Origin: Caulobacter segnis
GTDB taxonomy: Bacteria > Pseudomonadota > Alphaproteobacteria > Caulobacterales > Caulobacteraceae
Direction of reading: 5' to 3'
Length of the DNA: 64,000 bases
Assembly (NCBI RefSeq): GCF_019931575.1
Contig: NZ_CP082923.1
Location: 3,286,001 to 3,350,000, forward strand
The position numbers were made by a program, and so were the translations under genes. Shown here one piece after another: positions 16,125 to 25,257 of the stretch. Each line of letters begins with the position of its first letter. The first letter of the stretch is position 1. The notes beneath the pieces were generated by a model. It searched no databases and was not told where the DNA came from. It was given only the letters and a program-made list of their open reading frames with translations.

Positions 16125-17201
16125 TTACTCCTTGAGCTTGGGGAAGATGTCGCGCGGGATCCTGACGTGGCAGCCCTGGGTGCCGTCGACCACCTGGGTG
16201 ACGCCGAAGTCGGCGGCCACGCTCATCAGCGAATAGGCGTCGTTCCTGGACAGCCCCACCTGATCGCTGAGCAGGCTCAGCATCTTGGTCGAGGCGTCGC
16301 GCATGGCCAGGTTCAGGTCCTCGTTGAAGCCGTGGACGATCCACCACTTGGGCGTCTCCAGCAGCGGGCCAGGCGTTTGGATGTCCTTGCGCAGCACGAT
16401 CTGCATCAGGACGTTCAGCGAGGACTCGATGGCCGTGCCCGACAGCTCGCCGTCGCCCTGGCTGACGTGGGGGTCGCCAATCGAGAACAGGCCGCCGTCG
16501 ACCTGCACGGTGTAATACATCGTGGCGCCTGCCCCGATGCGCCAGTTGTCGATGTTGCCGCCGTGCTCGCCCGGCGGGATGGTGCTGACGCGGCCATCGA
16601 CGGCGGGCGCCACGCCGGCGGTGCCCAGGTGCGGACGCGCTGGAATCCGCACGCCCTTCAGGGCGGGCTGGCGGTCGCATTCCGGGCAGTGGGTGATCGT
16701 GCCCGGGATCAGGTACTTGCCCTCGAAGTCGTAGGCATAGAGGGCGCTGGCGGTGTTGGTGTTCGGGTCCAGCTCGTAGATGGTCACCCGCTCCTTCTCG
16801 CCGAACTCCTTGTAGAGATAGCCCCAGTTGGCCGCGAGGTTGGAGCCGTAGTTGTTGCGCGGGACCATGCGCAGGTAGCGCACTTCCAGCACGTCGCCAG
16901 GCTTGGCGCCCTCGACAAAGATTGGCCCGGTCATGATGTGGACGCCGGGGTTGCGGTCCTCCTCGGGGATCTCCTTGAAGATCCGGGTGACGCCCTCGTC
17001 CATCATCAGCTCGGGCGCGTCGCCGGCGTGGTGGGTGATGGCCTCGGCCTGGATCAGGTCCCCGCTCTTGACCCGCAAGGCGGGCGGCGTCGACGGGTCG
17101 AAATAGCCCCAGTGAACGGTCTGGGGTGTGGCCTTCAGCGTGTGCAGGGCGCCGGGAACGACGTCGGGGCGGGTCTGGCCGGGTTCGCAGATGAAGGGCA
17201 T
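16125..17201 (-). CDS. Acetamidase/formamidase family protein
   Basis: A 358-aa amidohydrolase of the FmdA_AmdA family, which releases ammonia from formamide, acetamide or similar short amides. Family signs are H-W-G-Y-F at about 30-34, S-G-D near 45 with E-A-I-T-H-H-A-G-D, the metal-site-like G-G-N-I-D-N, the G-D-P-H-V-S-Q-G-D-G-E-L-S-G-T-A-I-E motif around 240, and a C-terminal D-A-Y-S-L-M-S. It lies 7 bp after the extradiol dioxygenase gene and 4 bp before the AraC gene. In this context it probably deals with an amide released after ring cleavage. Confidence 0.88.
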   Translation of the reverse strand: MPFICEPGQTRPDVVPGALHTLKATPQTVHWGYFDPSTPPALRVKSGDLIQAEAITHHAGDAPELMMDEGVTRIFKEIPEEDRNPGVHIMTGPIFVEGAKPGDVLEVRYLRMVPRNNYGSNLAANWGYLYKEFGEKERVTIYELDPNTNTASALYAYDFEGKYLIPGTITHCPECDRQPALKGVRIPARPHLGTAGVAPAVDGRVSTIPPGEHGGNIDNWRIGAGATMYYTVQVDGGLFSIGDPHVSQGDGELSGTAIESSLNVLMQIVLRKDIQTPGPLLETPKWWIVHGFNEDLNLAMRDASTKMLSLLSDQVGLSRNDAYSLMSVAADFGVTQVVDGTQGCHVRIPRDIFPKLKE

Positions 17202-17208
17202 CGGGTCC

Positions 17209-18012
17209 TCAGACGCTGGCCAAACGGGGGGTGGAGAGCGTGACCGAGGTCATGCTCAGCGAGCCGTGCTCGATATGGTCGGGGGCGAAGGTCGGGGCGT
17301 CACCGGGCAGGCGCGCGCCCAGCACGTACAGCAGCGGCCAGTAGTGGTCCGGCGTCGGCACCGAGCGGCTGGCGTCCTGGCCCTGGCTCTGGAAGTCGAC
17401 GGCCCGCTGTGGGGCGTCCTCGACGATGGCGGTCTTGATGTAGTCGTTGAAGCGCTGCGACCAGTCGTAGGGCGCGCAGTTCCTGTCACCCCAGTCCATG
17501 GCCGGCAGGTTGTGGACGATGTTGCCGGTGCCGACGATCAGCACGCCCTCGTCGCGCAGAGGCGCCAGGCGCTGGCCAATCTCGAAGTGCCAGGCCGGCG
17601 GCTTGGTGGCGTCCATGCTGAGCTGGACCACCGGCACGTCGGCTTCGGGAAAGGCCTTGCCCAGCACCGACCATGTCCCGTGGTCCAGACCCCAGCCGCC
17701 CTCGTCTAGGGCCACGGGCGTGGGGCTGAGGATCTCGCGCACCCGCGCCGCCAGTTCAGGCGAGCCGGGCGCGGGGTACTGCTGGTCGAACAGCGCCTTG
17801 GGAAACGACGCCCCGAAGTCGTGGATGGTGCGCGGCCTAGTCATGGCCGTCACCGCGATCCCGCGCGTCAGCCAGTGCGCCGAGACGCAGAGGATCGCCT
17901 TGGGCTTGCCGACGGCGTCGCCCATGGCCTTCCAGGTCCGGGTGGTGTCGTTGGTCTCCAGCGCGATCATCGGGCTGCCGTGACCGAAGAAGATGACGGG
18001 CAGGCGGCTCAT
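17209..18012 (-). CDS. Extradiol ring-cleavage dioxygenase, DODA/YgiD (LigB class III) type
   Basis: A 267-aa class III extradiol dioxygenase like E. coli YgiD (4,5-DOPA dioxygenase). The metal and catalytic histidines appear in F-F-G-H-G-S-P-M at about 9-15, V-S-A-H-W, G-L-D-H-G-T-W near 108, and D-H-Y-W-P-L-L-Y-V-L-G-A. It opens catechol-type rings with ferrous or zinc-type metal chemistry. Its ATG overlaps the Rieske oxygenase stop (ATGA), so the ring hydroxylated by that enzyme is its likely substrate. The actual substrate in this cluster is unknown. Confidence 0.88.
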   Translation of the reverse strand: MSRLPVIFFGHGSPMIALETNDTTRTWKAMGDAVGKPKAILCVSAHWLTRGIAVTAMTRPRTIHDFGASFPKALFDQQYPAPGSPELAARVREILSPTPVALDEGGWGLDHGTWSVLGKAFPEADVPVVQLSMDATKPPAWHFEIGQRLAPLRDEGVLIVGTGNIVHNLPAMDWGDRNCAPYDWSQRFNDYIKTAIVEDAPQRAVDFQSQGQDASRSVPTPDHYWPLLYVLGARLPGDAPTFAPDHIEHGSLSMTSVTLSTPRLASV

Positions 18013-19238
18013 GCGGCGGCCTCCGAATTGGCGGGCGCCGGCGCGCCACCGGTCTTTAGCGCCGCCCAGGCCTTCTGGTAGCGCGGCGTGAGCCAGCGAT
18101 TGAACTGCACCTGCGCGCCTTCCTGCCAGGAGTAGCGCCCCCGGATGGCGAAGCGCGAGCGCAGGCCCTGCTGGACCAGCTCGTCGACATGCATGTCCTG
18201 GGCGATGATCTTTCCGGCCGAGGTCATGATCATCTCGAGCCGCTCCTCGAAGCCGGAGGTCTCGGTCGCGCCAGGGGCCACCAGGATGCCGGTGTCCTGC
18301 TCCATGGTCTCGGGGCCGGTGGGCCGCAGGATCAGGTAGATGACCATGTCGCTGGTCATCACCAGCGACAGCGTCGGCGGGATATTGGCGAAGGTCGCGC
18401 GGTTGCGGTCTTCCTCGGTCAGGTTCGGAAACAGCGGCAGCACCGCCTTCTGGGTCGGGTTGAAGCTGGCGTCGGCGTGCAGGGTGCCGTTGTAGCGCAG
18501 GAAGCCGGCGGAGCCCTCCTCGGCCTCGGGGAAGCTGCACAGCTCGCTGGGAATGAAGTCGTGCAGCGGTCCGCGATGCAGCTTGCTGGCGTGGTAGCCG
18601 TCGTTGTTGTTCTCGAACATCACCTTCCAGTTCCAGGCGAACTGGCCGGTCATCGGCGGCGACAGGCCGTCGGCGTTGGCGAGGTCGTAGTTGGCCACGG
18701 CCGCCTCGACCGCCGTCAGGCGCGGCGCCAGCGGCGCGGCCTCGGCGTCGAAGTTGATGAAGATGAAGCCCAGCCAGATCTCGACCTTGAAGGTCGGCAG
18801 CTTCACGGCCTTCTTGTCGAAGTCGCAGGTGCGCTCCATGGCCGGGGCGTTCACCAGGTCGCCGTTCAGCGAATAGACCCAGTGGTGATACGGGCAGACG
18901 AAGCCGCGCGCGTTGCCCCTGCCCTCGGCCACCAGCATGGCGCGGTGCTGGCACACGGCCGACATCGCCTTGATCTGGTTGTCGCGGTTGCGGGTGACGA
19001 TGATCGGCTCGCCGATGATCCGCGTCGTGAAGAAGTCGCCGGGTTCCTTGACCCAGTCGACGCGGCCGACGCACAGCCATTCGTGATTGAACAGCGCCTC
19101 CTTCTCGAACTCGTAGAAGTCGGGGTCGACATAGCAGGCGGGCGGCAAGGTCTCGGCGGCCCCCACGTCCAGCATGGAGCGGGAGAGGCCTTCGAAGAAG
19201 GCGTCGCTGAAGAAGCCGTTCGGCGGGCGCAGGCTCAT
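18009..19238 (-). CDS. Rieske aromatic-ring-hydroxylating oxygenase, alpha subunit
   Basis: A 409-aa terminal oxygenase. The Rieske [2Fe-2S] ligands are C96/H98 and C115/H118 (C-Q-H-R and C-P-Y-H-H-W). The mononuclear iron site begins with H216 and H221 in N-N-D-G-Y-H-A-S-K-L-H-R-G. There is no adjacent beta subunit or ferredoxin/reductase gene, so it is a three-fold (alpha-3) oxygenase or a demethylase-type member borrowing electrons from elsewhere. It is first in a four-gene unit with the extradiol dioxygenase, amidase and AraC regulator. Confidence 0.92.
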   Translation of the reverse strand: MSLRPPNGFFSDAFFEGLSRSMLDVGAAETLPPACYVDPDFYEFEKEALFNHEWLCVGRVDWVKEPGDFFTTRIIGEPIIVTRNRDNQIKAMSAVCQHRAMLVAEGRGNARGFVCPYHHWVYSLNGDLVNAPAMERTCDFDKKAVKLPTFKVEIWLGFIFINFDAEAAPLAPRLTAVEAAVANYDLANADGLSPPMTGQFAWNWKVMFENNNDGYHASKLHRGPLHDFIPSELCSFPEAEEGSAGFLRYNGTLHADASFNPTQKAVLPLFPNLTEEDRNRATFANIPPTLSLVMTSDMVIYLILRPTGPETMEQDTGILVAPGATETSGFEERLEMIMTSAGKIIAQDMHVDELVQQGLRSRFAIRGRYSWQEGAQVQFNRWLTPRYQKAWAALKTGGAPAPANSEAAA

Positions 19239-19505
19239 CGTGAAGCGCTCTGAGAAGTCGGAAGTCGACCATCACGCTAGGACCGCAGCGTGGGCCGGTC
19301 TTGCTCCAGCGCGCACGAAGAGTTGGTCGTCGAACGCCCTTCGCGCTCCGACGCCGCATTCGCGGGCGATCGGCGCCCGGATGGCGCGGACGGCGCCCAA
19401 GAGCGGGTCAATCGCGCGGCAGACGAGAAAGCCGTCGTGCGCGCTGATGCAAGACCATCGCCTCCCGGAGGCCTAGCTTAAGGCCATCGCACCACGGAGG
19501 ACGCC

Positions 19506-20363
19506 ATGACGCTGACCGCCGACATCGCCATTCAGGACCTGAAGCCCGGCTTCGGGGCCGAGATTTCCGGCATCGACCTGGCTTCGGCCTCGGACGCGGC
19601 CCTGGACCAGGTCGTCGACACCTTCCATCGCCACGGCGCCATCGCCCTGCGCGACCAGAAGATGACGCCCGACGACCTGATGCGCTTCATCGGTCGGTTC
19701 GGCGATCCCGAGGACCACACCCAGACCCGCTTCACCCTGCCGGGCTATCCGAAGATCTTCATTCTCTCCAACCGCGTCGTGGACGGAAAGCCGATTGGCG
19801 CCCACAACGACGGGGTCGGCTGGCACACCGACTACAGCTACAAGCCCGAGCCGGTGATGCTGACCATGCTCTACGCGGTCGAGGTGCCGGACGAGGGCTC
19901 CGACACCCTGCTGGCCGACGGCTGCGCGGCCTGGAACGCCCTGCCCGCCGACAAGCAGGCCCTGCTGGAAGGGCTGCGGCTGCACCACAGCTACAAGCAC
20001 TTCATGGCCACCCGCCAGTTCGGTCAACAGCAGAACCTTTCGCCCGAGTTGGAAGCGGCCAATCCCGACGTCGAGCACCCGCTGATCCGCACCCACCCGG
20101 CCGACGGCCGCAAGGCGCTGTGGCCCTCGACCGGCACGGTCACCGAGGTGATCGGCATGCCCGGGCCGGCCGGTCTGGCCCTACTGGATGAACTCGTCGA
20201 GTTCATGACCCAGGACCAGTTCGTCTATCGCCACAAGTGGCGGGTCGGCGATCTCCTGATGTGGGACAATCGCTGCACCCTGCACACCGGCACGCTGTAC
20301 GACGACACCAAGTACATCCGGACCATGCACCGCCTTTGGGTGAAGGGCGACAAGCCCTACTGA
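19506..20363 (+). CDS. TauD/TfdA-family Fe(II)/2-oxoglutarate dioxygenase
   Basis: A 285-aa oxygenase of the taurine/2,4-D dioxygenase family. The iron facial triad is H107-x-D109 (G-W-H-T-D-Y-S) and H260 in the L-H-T-G-T-L motif, followed by the R-T-M-H-R 2-oxoglutarate-binding arginine region. The start has a GGAGG ribosome site. It diverges from the Rieske gene across a 267-bp gap and leads an SDR and a VOC gene. Likely a hydroxylation/cleavage of a side chain in the same catabolic pathway; substrate unknown. Confidence 0.9.
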   Translation: MTLTADIAIQDLKPGFGAEISGIDLASASDAALDQVVDTFHRHGAIALRDQKMTPDDLMRFIGRFGDPEDHTQTRFTLPGYPKIFILSNRVVDGKPIGAHNDGVGWHTDYSYKPEPVMLTMLYAVEVPDEGSDTLLADGCAAWNALPADKQALLEGLRLHHSYKHFMATRQFGQQQNLSPELEAANPDVEHPLIRTHPADGRKALWPSTGTVTEVIGMPGPAGLALLDELVEFMTQDQFVYRHKWRVGDLLMWDNRCTLHTGTLYDDTKYIRTMHRLWVKGDKPY

Positions 20364-20385
20364 TCTCCCTTTCGGTGGAGTTGGC

Positions 20386-21219
20386 ATGACCAAGACCTGG
20401 ATTATCACCGGCGTCTCCGGCGGTTTGGGCCGCGAGATCGCCCGCGCCGCCCTGGCGCGCGGCGACGTCGTCGTCGGCACGGTGCGCAAGCCGCAGGCCG
20501 TCGCTGCGTTCGAAGCCCTCGCGCCCGGCCGCGCCTACGGCGTGGTCATGGACGTCACCGACACGACCGCCGTGACCGCCGCGGTCGCCAAGGCCGAGGC
20601 GGTGACCGGGACCATCGACGTCCTGGTCAACAACGCCGGCTACGGCCTGGTCGGCGCGGTCGAGGAGGCCTCGCTGGACGAGGTCCGCGCCCAGTTCGAG
20701 ACCAACGTCTTCGGTCCGCTGGCGGTGCTGAAGGCCGCCCTGCCCGCCATGCGCGCCCGCCGCGCCGGACGGATCATCAACATCACCTCGGTCTCCGGCC
20801 TGGCCGTCTGGGCCGGCACCGGCGTCTACTGCGCCAGCAAATGGGCGCTGGAAGGCCTGACCCAGACCCTGGCCCAGGAGGTCGCGGAACTCGGCATCAA
20901 GGTCGTCAACGTCGCCCCGGGCGGCCTGCGCACCGACTTCGCCCAGGGCTCCAAGACCATCGTGGCCGAGAAGTTTGCCGACTATGACGGCCTGGCGCGC
21001 GACGCCGAGCGGATCATGGCCGACCATGCCGGCCACGAACCCGGCGATCCGACCAAGGCGGCCCAGGCCATCCTGACGATCGCCGACGCCGAGAACCCGC
21101 CCCTTCACCTGCTGCTGGGTGAGGACGCCCTGAAATACGCCGGCTACGCCGCCCAGGGCCTGGCCGCCGACATCGACGCCTGGAAGGCCCTGAGCCTGTC
21201 CATCGGCTTCAACGACTGA
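20386..21219 (+). CDS. Short-chain dehydrogenase/reductase (SDR)
   Basis: A 277-aa NAD(P)-dependent oxidoreductase. The cofactor motif T-G-V-S-G-G-L-G is at about 8-15, N-N-A-G-Y at about 84, and the active site S plus Y-C-A-S-K (Y-x3-K) at about 145-150. It begins 22 bp after the TauD gene, in the same direction and with GGTGGAG ahead of the ATG. It may oxidise or reduce a product of the neighbouring dioxygenase. Substrate not determinable. Confidence 0.88.
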   Translation: MTKTWIITGVSGGLGREIARAALARGDVVVGTVRKPQAVAAFEALAPGRAYGVVMDVTDTTAVTAAVAKAEAVTGTIDVLVNNAGYGLVGAVEEASLDEVRAQFETNVFGPLAVLKAALPAMRARRAGRIINITSVSGLAVWAGTGVYCASKWALEGLTQTLAQEVAELGIKVVNVAPGGLRTDFAQGSKTIVAEKFADYDGLARDAERIMADHAGHEPGDPTKAAQAILTIADAENPPLHLLLGEDALKYAGYAAQGLAADIDAWKALSLSIGFND

Positions 21220-21242
21220 CCCGAAACGCGAGCGAGCCCTAA

Positions 21243-21728
21243 GTGACCAACACCCTGATCTTCGTCGACCTGGCTTCCGAGGACCCGTCCAAGGCCGGCG
21301 ACTTCTACGCCAAGGTCTTCGGCTGGCAGAACGACGCCCGTCCCGAGGGCGTCTATCACCGCATGGTGCCGGGGGGCTTCTTCAAGAAATCCGACGGGAC
21401 CGACAGCGAGATCGGCAACCTGCACCTGGGGATCTTCAAGGCCGCCAACGCGCGCCCCCACCCCGAGCCGGAGGGCGTCGAGCCACGAGCGCTGAGCGCC
21501 GACGGCCGCAAGCCGCGCGTCTGGGTGCTGATCAGCGACGACGACAGCGCCGAGCGCATTCTCGGAACCGCCGAGGACCTGGGCGCGACCATCCTGTGGC
21601 GAAACCACTACTGGAAGGAATTCAACGGCTACAACCACGCCTTCCGCGACCCCTGGGGCAACGAAATCGTGCTGTGGGGCAAGGCCGGCGCGGATCCGCA
21701 GGTCCCAGCGGACTTCACGCGGGAATAG
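21243..21728 (+). CDS. VOC (glyoxalase/bleomycin-resistance/dioxygenase fold) protein
   Basis: A 161-aa single-unit vicinal oxygen chelate protein starting at GTG, 23 bp after the SDR stop. The family pattern is visible in the opening I-F-V-D-L-A-S-E-D-P-S-K-A-G-D-F-Y-A-K-V-F-G-W and the closing F-R-D-P-W-G-N-E-I-V-L-W. The last E is a usual metal ligand, and H-L-G may supply another. Members are lyases, isomerases, extradiol dioxygenases or binding proteins, so the precise role is open. Convergent with the epimerase gene. Confidence 0.82.
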   Translation: MTNTLIFVDLASEDPSKAGDFYAKVFGWQNDARPEGVYHRMVPGGFFKKSDGTDSEIGNLHLGIFKAANARPHPEPEGVEPRALSADGRKPRVWVLISDDDSAERILGTAEDLGATILWRNHYWKEFNGYNHAFRDPWGNEIVLWGKAGADPQVPADFTRE

Positions 21729-21740
21729 CCCACTCTTGAT

Positions 21741-22553
21741 TTAAGGGGCCACCCGGCCCGGCTCGCCGACGAAGTCCTTGGCGCAGTACCAGCCGCCCTG
21801 GAACGGGGCGGCGGCCGGGTCCTCGGGCGGGCTGGAGGCCATGACCTCCCCCGCCCAGTCCTCGGCGTTGTCGCGCGGTTCGTAGCCCAGGAACGCGGCC
21901 GCCGAATTATCCCAGAAATTCCGCGTGTTGGCCGAGACGCCGTACACGGTGGCATAGCCGAAATCCGGCGCCTCGATCCCGCAGCGGACCAGCTCGACCA
22001 TGTCGCGCGGACTGACCCAGACGGCCAGTTGGCGAAGGTCCGACGGCCGCTCGCGATAGGCGCCGATGCGCAAGGACAGCACCTGCAGGCCGAACTTGTC
22101 GGCGTACATCCTGCCCATCGCCTCACCGAACACCTTGCTGACGCCGTAGTAGCTGTCCGGGCGCGGGATGAGCGTTTCGGACGTCGGCGTGTCACGGTGA
22201 TGGAAGCCGGCGGCGTGGTGCGACGAGGCGAACAGCACCCGCTTCACGCCCGCGATCCGCGCGGCCTCGAACAGGTTGTGGACGCCGACGATGTTGGCCG
22301 GCAGCACCTTCTCCCAGGCGTTGGTCTCCGGCTCGACGGGCACGCCGGCCATGTGGACGACGCAGTCGATCCCAGCCATGGCGTCGGTCAGGCCCGGCAA
22401 GTCCAGGAGATCGACCTTCACGGTCTCCTCCCCCTCGCCCGCGGGCGACAGCAGCGCGATGTCGGCCAGCCGCATCAGGGCGTAGCGGCCGGCCAGGCCC
22501 GACCGGATCGCCGAGCCGATGCCGCCAGCCGCGCCCAGCAGGAGAACTCTCAA
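21741..22553 (-). CDS. NAD-dependent epimerase/dehydratase (uronate dehydrogenase-like)
   Basis: A 270-aa extended-SDR protein. The nucleotide-binding G-A-A-G-G-I-G is at about 7-13, V-D-L-L-D carries the acidic turn, and the catalytic Y-Y-G-V-S-K is near 137, with S-S-H-H-A-A-G-F ahead of it. Overall it looks like bacterial uronate dehydrogenases. It is last in the eight-gene minus-strand catabolic unit and overlaps the TauD gene (ATGA). The activity, probably oxidation of a small hydroxylated intermediate, is inferred. Confidence 0.85.
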   Translation of the reverse strand: MRVLLLGAAGGIGSAIRSGLAGRYALMRLADIALLSPAGEGEETVKVDLLDLPGLTDAMAGIDCVVHMAGVPVEPETNAWEKVLPANIVGVHNLFEAARIAGVKRVLFASSHHAAGFHHRDTPTSETLIPRPDSYYGVSKVFGEAMGRMYADKFGLQVLSLRIGAYRERPSDLRQLAVWVSPRDMVELVRCGIEAPDFGYATVYGVSANTRNFWDNSAAAFLGYEPRDNAEDWAGEVMASSPPEDPAAAPFQGGWYCAKDFVGEPGRVAP

Positions 22554-23362
22554 ACCGGTTTGTCGCCGGCGACCGTCACCCGGTAGCCCGTGCGCGTGTC
22601 GGGGAAGTAGTCCCAGATCGCTTGGTGCCAGGTGCAGCGGTTGTCCCAGAAGGCCACCGAGTTCGGCTTCCAGCGGAAGCGGACCTGGAAGTCCGGGTTG
22701 CTGGCGTGCTGATAGAGGAACTCCAGGATCGCGCGGCTCTCGGCCTTCGACAGACCCGCGATGTGGGTCGTGTAGGACGGATTGACGAACAGGCTCTTCC
22801 TGCCGCTGACCGGATGGGTCCGCACGATCGGGTGGGTCGAGCAGTTATACTTGCGGTCGATGTCCGGGAAGATCGCCTTGTAGACCGGGTTGGCGTCGTG
22901 GACGGCGGAAAGGCCCTCCAGATAGGCCTTCATCCGGTCCGACAGGGTCTCGTAGGCCCAGTACATGCTGGCGAAGCAGGTGTCGCCGCCATCGTCGGGC
23001 AGGACCTTCATGTAGAGGATGCTGCCCAGCGGCGGCTCGGGGTCGCAGGTCAGGTCCGAGTGCCAGTTCTCGCCGGCCACGAACTTTGAGTTGGCGTCGG
23101 CATGGATGGCCACGATCTCGGGATGGTCCGGCAGGCCCGGCACGCCCGAGTGGATGGCCAGGTCGCCGAACTTGCGCCCGAAGTCCTTGTGGGCCTCGTG
23201 CGACATCTCCTGGTCGCGGAAGAAGATCACCTGATACTGGGTCAGGGCCTGGTGGATCTCCTCGAACTGGCGGTTCGAGAGCGGCTTGCCCAGGTCGACG
23301 CCGAAGATCTCCGCGCCGATGCGGCGGGTCATGGGCTTCACGTCGAGCACGTCGTAGGCCAT
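22550..23362 (-). CDS. TauD/TfdA-family Fe(II)/2-oxoglutarate dioxygenase (second copy)
   Basis: A 270-aa dioxygenase with iron ligands H101-x-D103 (N-W-H-S-D-L-T) and H246 (C-T-W-H-Q-A), followed by R-T-G-Y-R-V for 2-oxoglutarate. It is clearly a different subgroup from the copy at 19506; the W-D-N-R-C-T-W-H region is TauD-like, as in taurine or aryloxyalkanoate dioxygenases. It lies 13 bp after the flavin reductase gene and overlaps the epimerase gene, so it is part of the eight-gene operon. Confidence 0.9.
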   Translation of the reverse strand: MAYDVLDVKPMTRRIGAEIFGVDLGKPLSNRQFEEIHQALTQYQVIFFRDQEMSHEAHKDFGRKFGDLAIHSGVPGLPDHPEIVAIHADANSKFVAGENWHSDLTCDPEPPLGSILYMKVLPDDGGDTCFASMYWAYETLSDRMKAYLEGLSAVHDANPVYKAIFPDIDRKYNCSTHPIVRTHPVSGRKSLFVNPSYTTHIAGLSKAESRAILEFLYQHASNPDFQVRFRWKPNSVAFWDNRCTWHQAIWDYFPDTRTGYRVTVAGDKPV

Positions 23363-23375
23363 GCGGCCGCCTCCC

Positions 23376-23870
23376 CTAAGCGTTCAGAAAGCCGCCGCGC
23401 ACATAGACGAGCGGCGTCTTGGTTTCGTCGGTCACGACGCGCAGTACGCGTCCGACCAGGATTTCGTGATCGCCGCCGTCATGGGCGGCGCGCAGTTCGC
23501 ACTCGACCGCCGCCACGCAGCCGGCCAGCAGCGGCGCGCCGCAGACCCCGGCCTCGACGGCGGTCAGGGCGAAGCGGTCGTCGGCGCCGCTCTTGGCGAA
23601 GCGGTAGGCCAGGTCGCCCTGCTCGTGCGCCAGGATGTTGACGCAGAAGGTCCGGGCCAGGCTCAGCGCCGCCAGGGTGCGGCTGTCGCGCTTGAGGCAG
23701 ACCATGACCAGCGGCGGGTCCATCGACACCGAGCTGAAGGCGCTGACCGTCGTGCCGACCAGGCGGCCGTCATGACAGGCGGTGACGATGGTTACGCCGG
23801 CCGGGAAGCTGCCCATGGCCTTGCGGAAGTCCGCCGGTTCGGGCGCGTGGGGTTGAAGCGCCGCGCTCAT
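23376..23870 (-). CDS. Flavin reductase (RutF/HpaC-like), partner of the LLM monooxygenase
   Basis: A 164-aa flavin reductase-like FMN-binding protein. Typical motifs are F-R-K-A-M-G-S-F-P-A-G-V-T-I-V-T, then G-T-T-V-S-A-F-S-S-V-S-M-D-P-P-L-V-M-V-C-L and a terminal L-V-Y-V-R-G-G-F. It would supply reduced FMN to the RutA-like monooxygenase three genes upstream in the same operon. The start overlaps the M20 hydrolase stop as TGATG, which settles it over the longer frame. Confidence 0.9.
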   Translation of the reverse strand: MSAALQPHAPEPADFRKAMGSFPAGVTIVTACHDGRLVGTTVSAFSSVSMDPPLVMVCLKRDSRTLAALSLARTFCVNILAHEQGDLAYRFAKSGADDRFALTAVEAGVCGAPLLAGCVAAVECELRAAHDGGDHEILVGRVLRVVTDETKTPLVYVRGGFLNA

Positions 23871-25255
23871 CACTCGTTCCCGAATGGGTTGTCGGGATAG
23901 ACCGCCGAGGCCGGGCGCTTGGCGCTCTCGTCGGGGCTGGCGCGCCCACAAACAGCCAGGGCCGTCAGGGCGTAGATCAGGGCGCTGTCGACCAGGTCCT
24001 TGGGCGTCGGACGCCAGCGGCGGAAGCCGGTGGTGATGGCCGGAATCCGCTGCATGTTGAAGACGTTGTGGTCGCGCCACATGCTGGAATAGACCGGATT
24101 GGCCAGCGCCACCGGATGGCCCAGGCCCAGCTGGGTGGCCATGTCGACGGCGCCGACCAGCGGCGCCACCTCGGCGGCGTCAGCCTCGAAACCATGGCGC
24201 ACCACGACCGGCTCGATGTCGATGCGGCCCAGGCCCGCCTCGCGGACCATGGCCTCCAGCGAGTGCTGGACGTCGGCGACGCGCTGCTTGGGCGTCAGGC
24301 CCACCTCCAGGTAGAGGTTCACCAGCTCGGTCCCCGCCCCGAAGGCGAATGGGATGCCGCCACGCACCGAGGCGATCTGCGACTTGGGCTGGGCCACGCC
24401 GCCTGGGCTGTCGTAGCGGCTCTTCTTCTCGTACTCGCCGCTCCAGGCGTGGATCGCCTCGGTCAGCTTGCCGATCTTGTAGATCGGGTTCGGATGCTGG
24501 GCCGCCGTCGCCGGATGCTCCAGCAGCGGCGTGAAGACCCCCTCACCCCACACCTGGAAGCGGAACACCGCATAGCCGCAGCCCACCCAGGTCAGGCCGA
24601 AGTCGCAGCCCTCGGCGGCGATGGCGTAGTCCGGCGCGACGCCGCCGTGGTGGAACAGGTAGTGGGCGCCGATGTCCTTGCCCATATAGGCCACGCCCCG
24701 GTGCTCCTCGATCGGCTCGGGGCCGATCTCGCCGGGACAGGCGGTCAGGTACATCTTGCCGGCCAGCTCGTAGCCGGCCCTCTTCAGCGCCTTGGCCGCG
24801 ATCAGGAAACAGCTCATCGGACCGCGATCGTTGGCGATCGGGTAGCCGTAGAGCTTGCCGTCCTCCAGCCAGCACTTCTCCCACTCGGGATTGGCCATGG
24901 TCTCGGGGCTGTACTTGTAGACGTCCAGATCCGGGTTCCAGGTCGGCGCCTCGGTGTCCAGGTGGGCGGTGAAGAGGAGGTTCTTCCCCACGCCCTTGCC
25001 GCCGTGCGTGCCGATGACGTTCGGCCGTTCCGGCGTCGCCCCGACCTTGCGCGGCGAGAAGCCCTCGCGCGCCATCCAGTCGTAGACGTAGTTGGCGACC
25101 TCCAGCTCCTTGCCGGAGGGTGCGGGGATGTTGCCCAGGGTCAAAGCCAGCTCGACGATCTCGGCCTCGTCGATGGCGGCGGCGATCGCCGCGCGATCGG
25201 CCTCGGTGACCGTGTACGGGGCGCCCGCGCCCAGGTTGGGAAATCCATCAGCCAT
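23870..25255 (-). CDS. M20-family metallohydrolase (amidohydrolase/peptidase)
   Basis: A 461-aa zinc hydrolase of the M20 (ArgE/DapE/carboxypeptidase G2) family. The metal ligands are seen as H98-L-D100 in F-T-A-H-L-D-T, D143 in A-N-D-R-G-P-M, the general-base region C-P-G-E-I-G at about E176, A-E-G near 210, and a late histidine in W-R-D-H-N-V-F-N. In this operon it sits between the isochorismatase-type amidase and the flavin reductase, 2 bp from the former. It probably cleaves an amide, carbamoyl or acyl-amino bond in the degraded compound rather than peptides. Confidence 0.85.
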   Translation of the reverse strand: MADGFPNLGAGAPYTVTEADRAAIAAAIDEAEIVELALTLGNIPAPSGKELEVANYVYDWMAREGFSPRKVGATPERPNVIGTHGGKGVGKNLLFTAHLDTEAPTWNPDLDVYKYSPETMANPEWEKCWLEDGKLYGYPIANDRGPMSCFLIAAKALKRAGYELAGKMYLTACPGEIGPEPIEEHRGVAYMGKDIGAHYLFHHGGVAPDYAIAAEGCDFGLTWVGCGYAVFRFQVWGEGVFTPLLEHPATAAQHPNPIYKIGKLTEAIHAWSGEYEKKSRYDSPGGVAQPKSQIASVRGGIPFAFGAGTELVNLYLEVGLTPKQRVADVQHSLEAMVREAGLGRIDIEPVVVRHGFEADAAEVAPLVGAVDMATQLGLGHPVALANPVYSSMWRDHNVFNMQRIPAITTGFRRWRPTPKDLVDSALIYALTALAVCGRASPDESAKRPASAVYPDNPFGNE

Positions 25256-25257
25256 GG

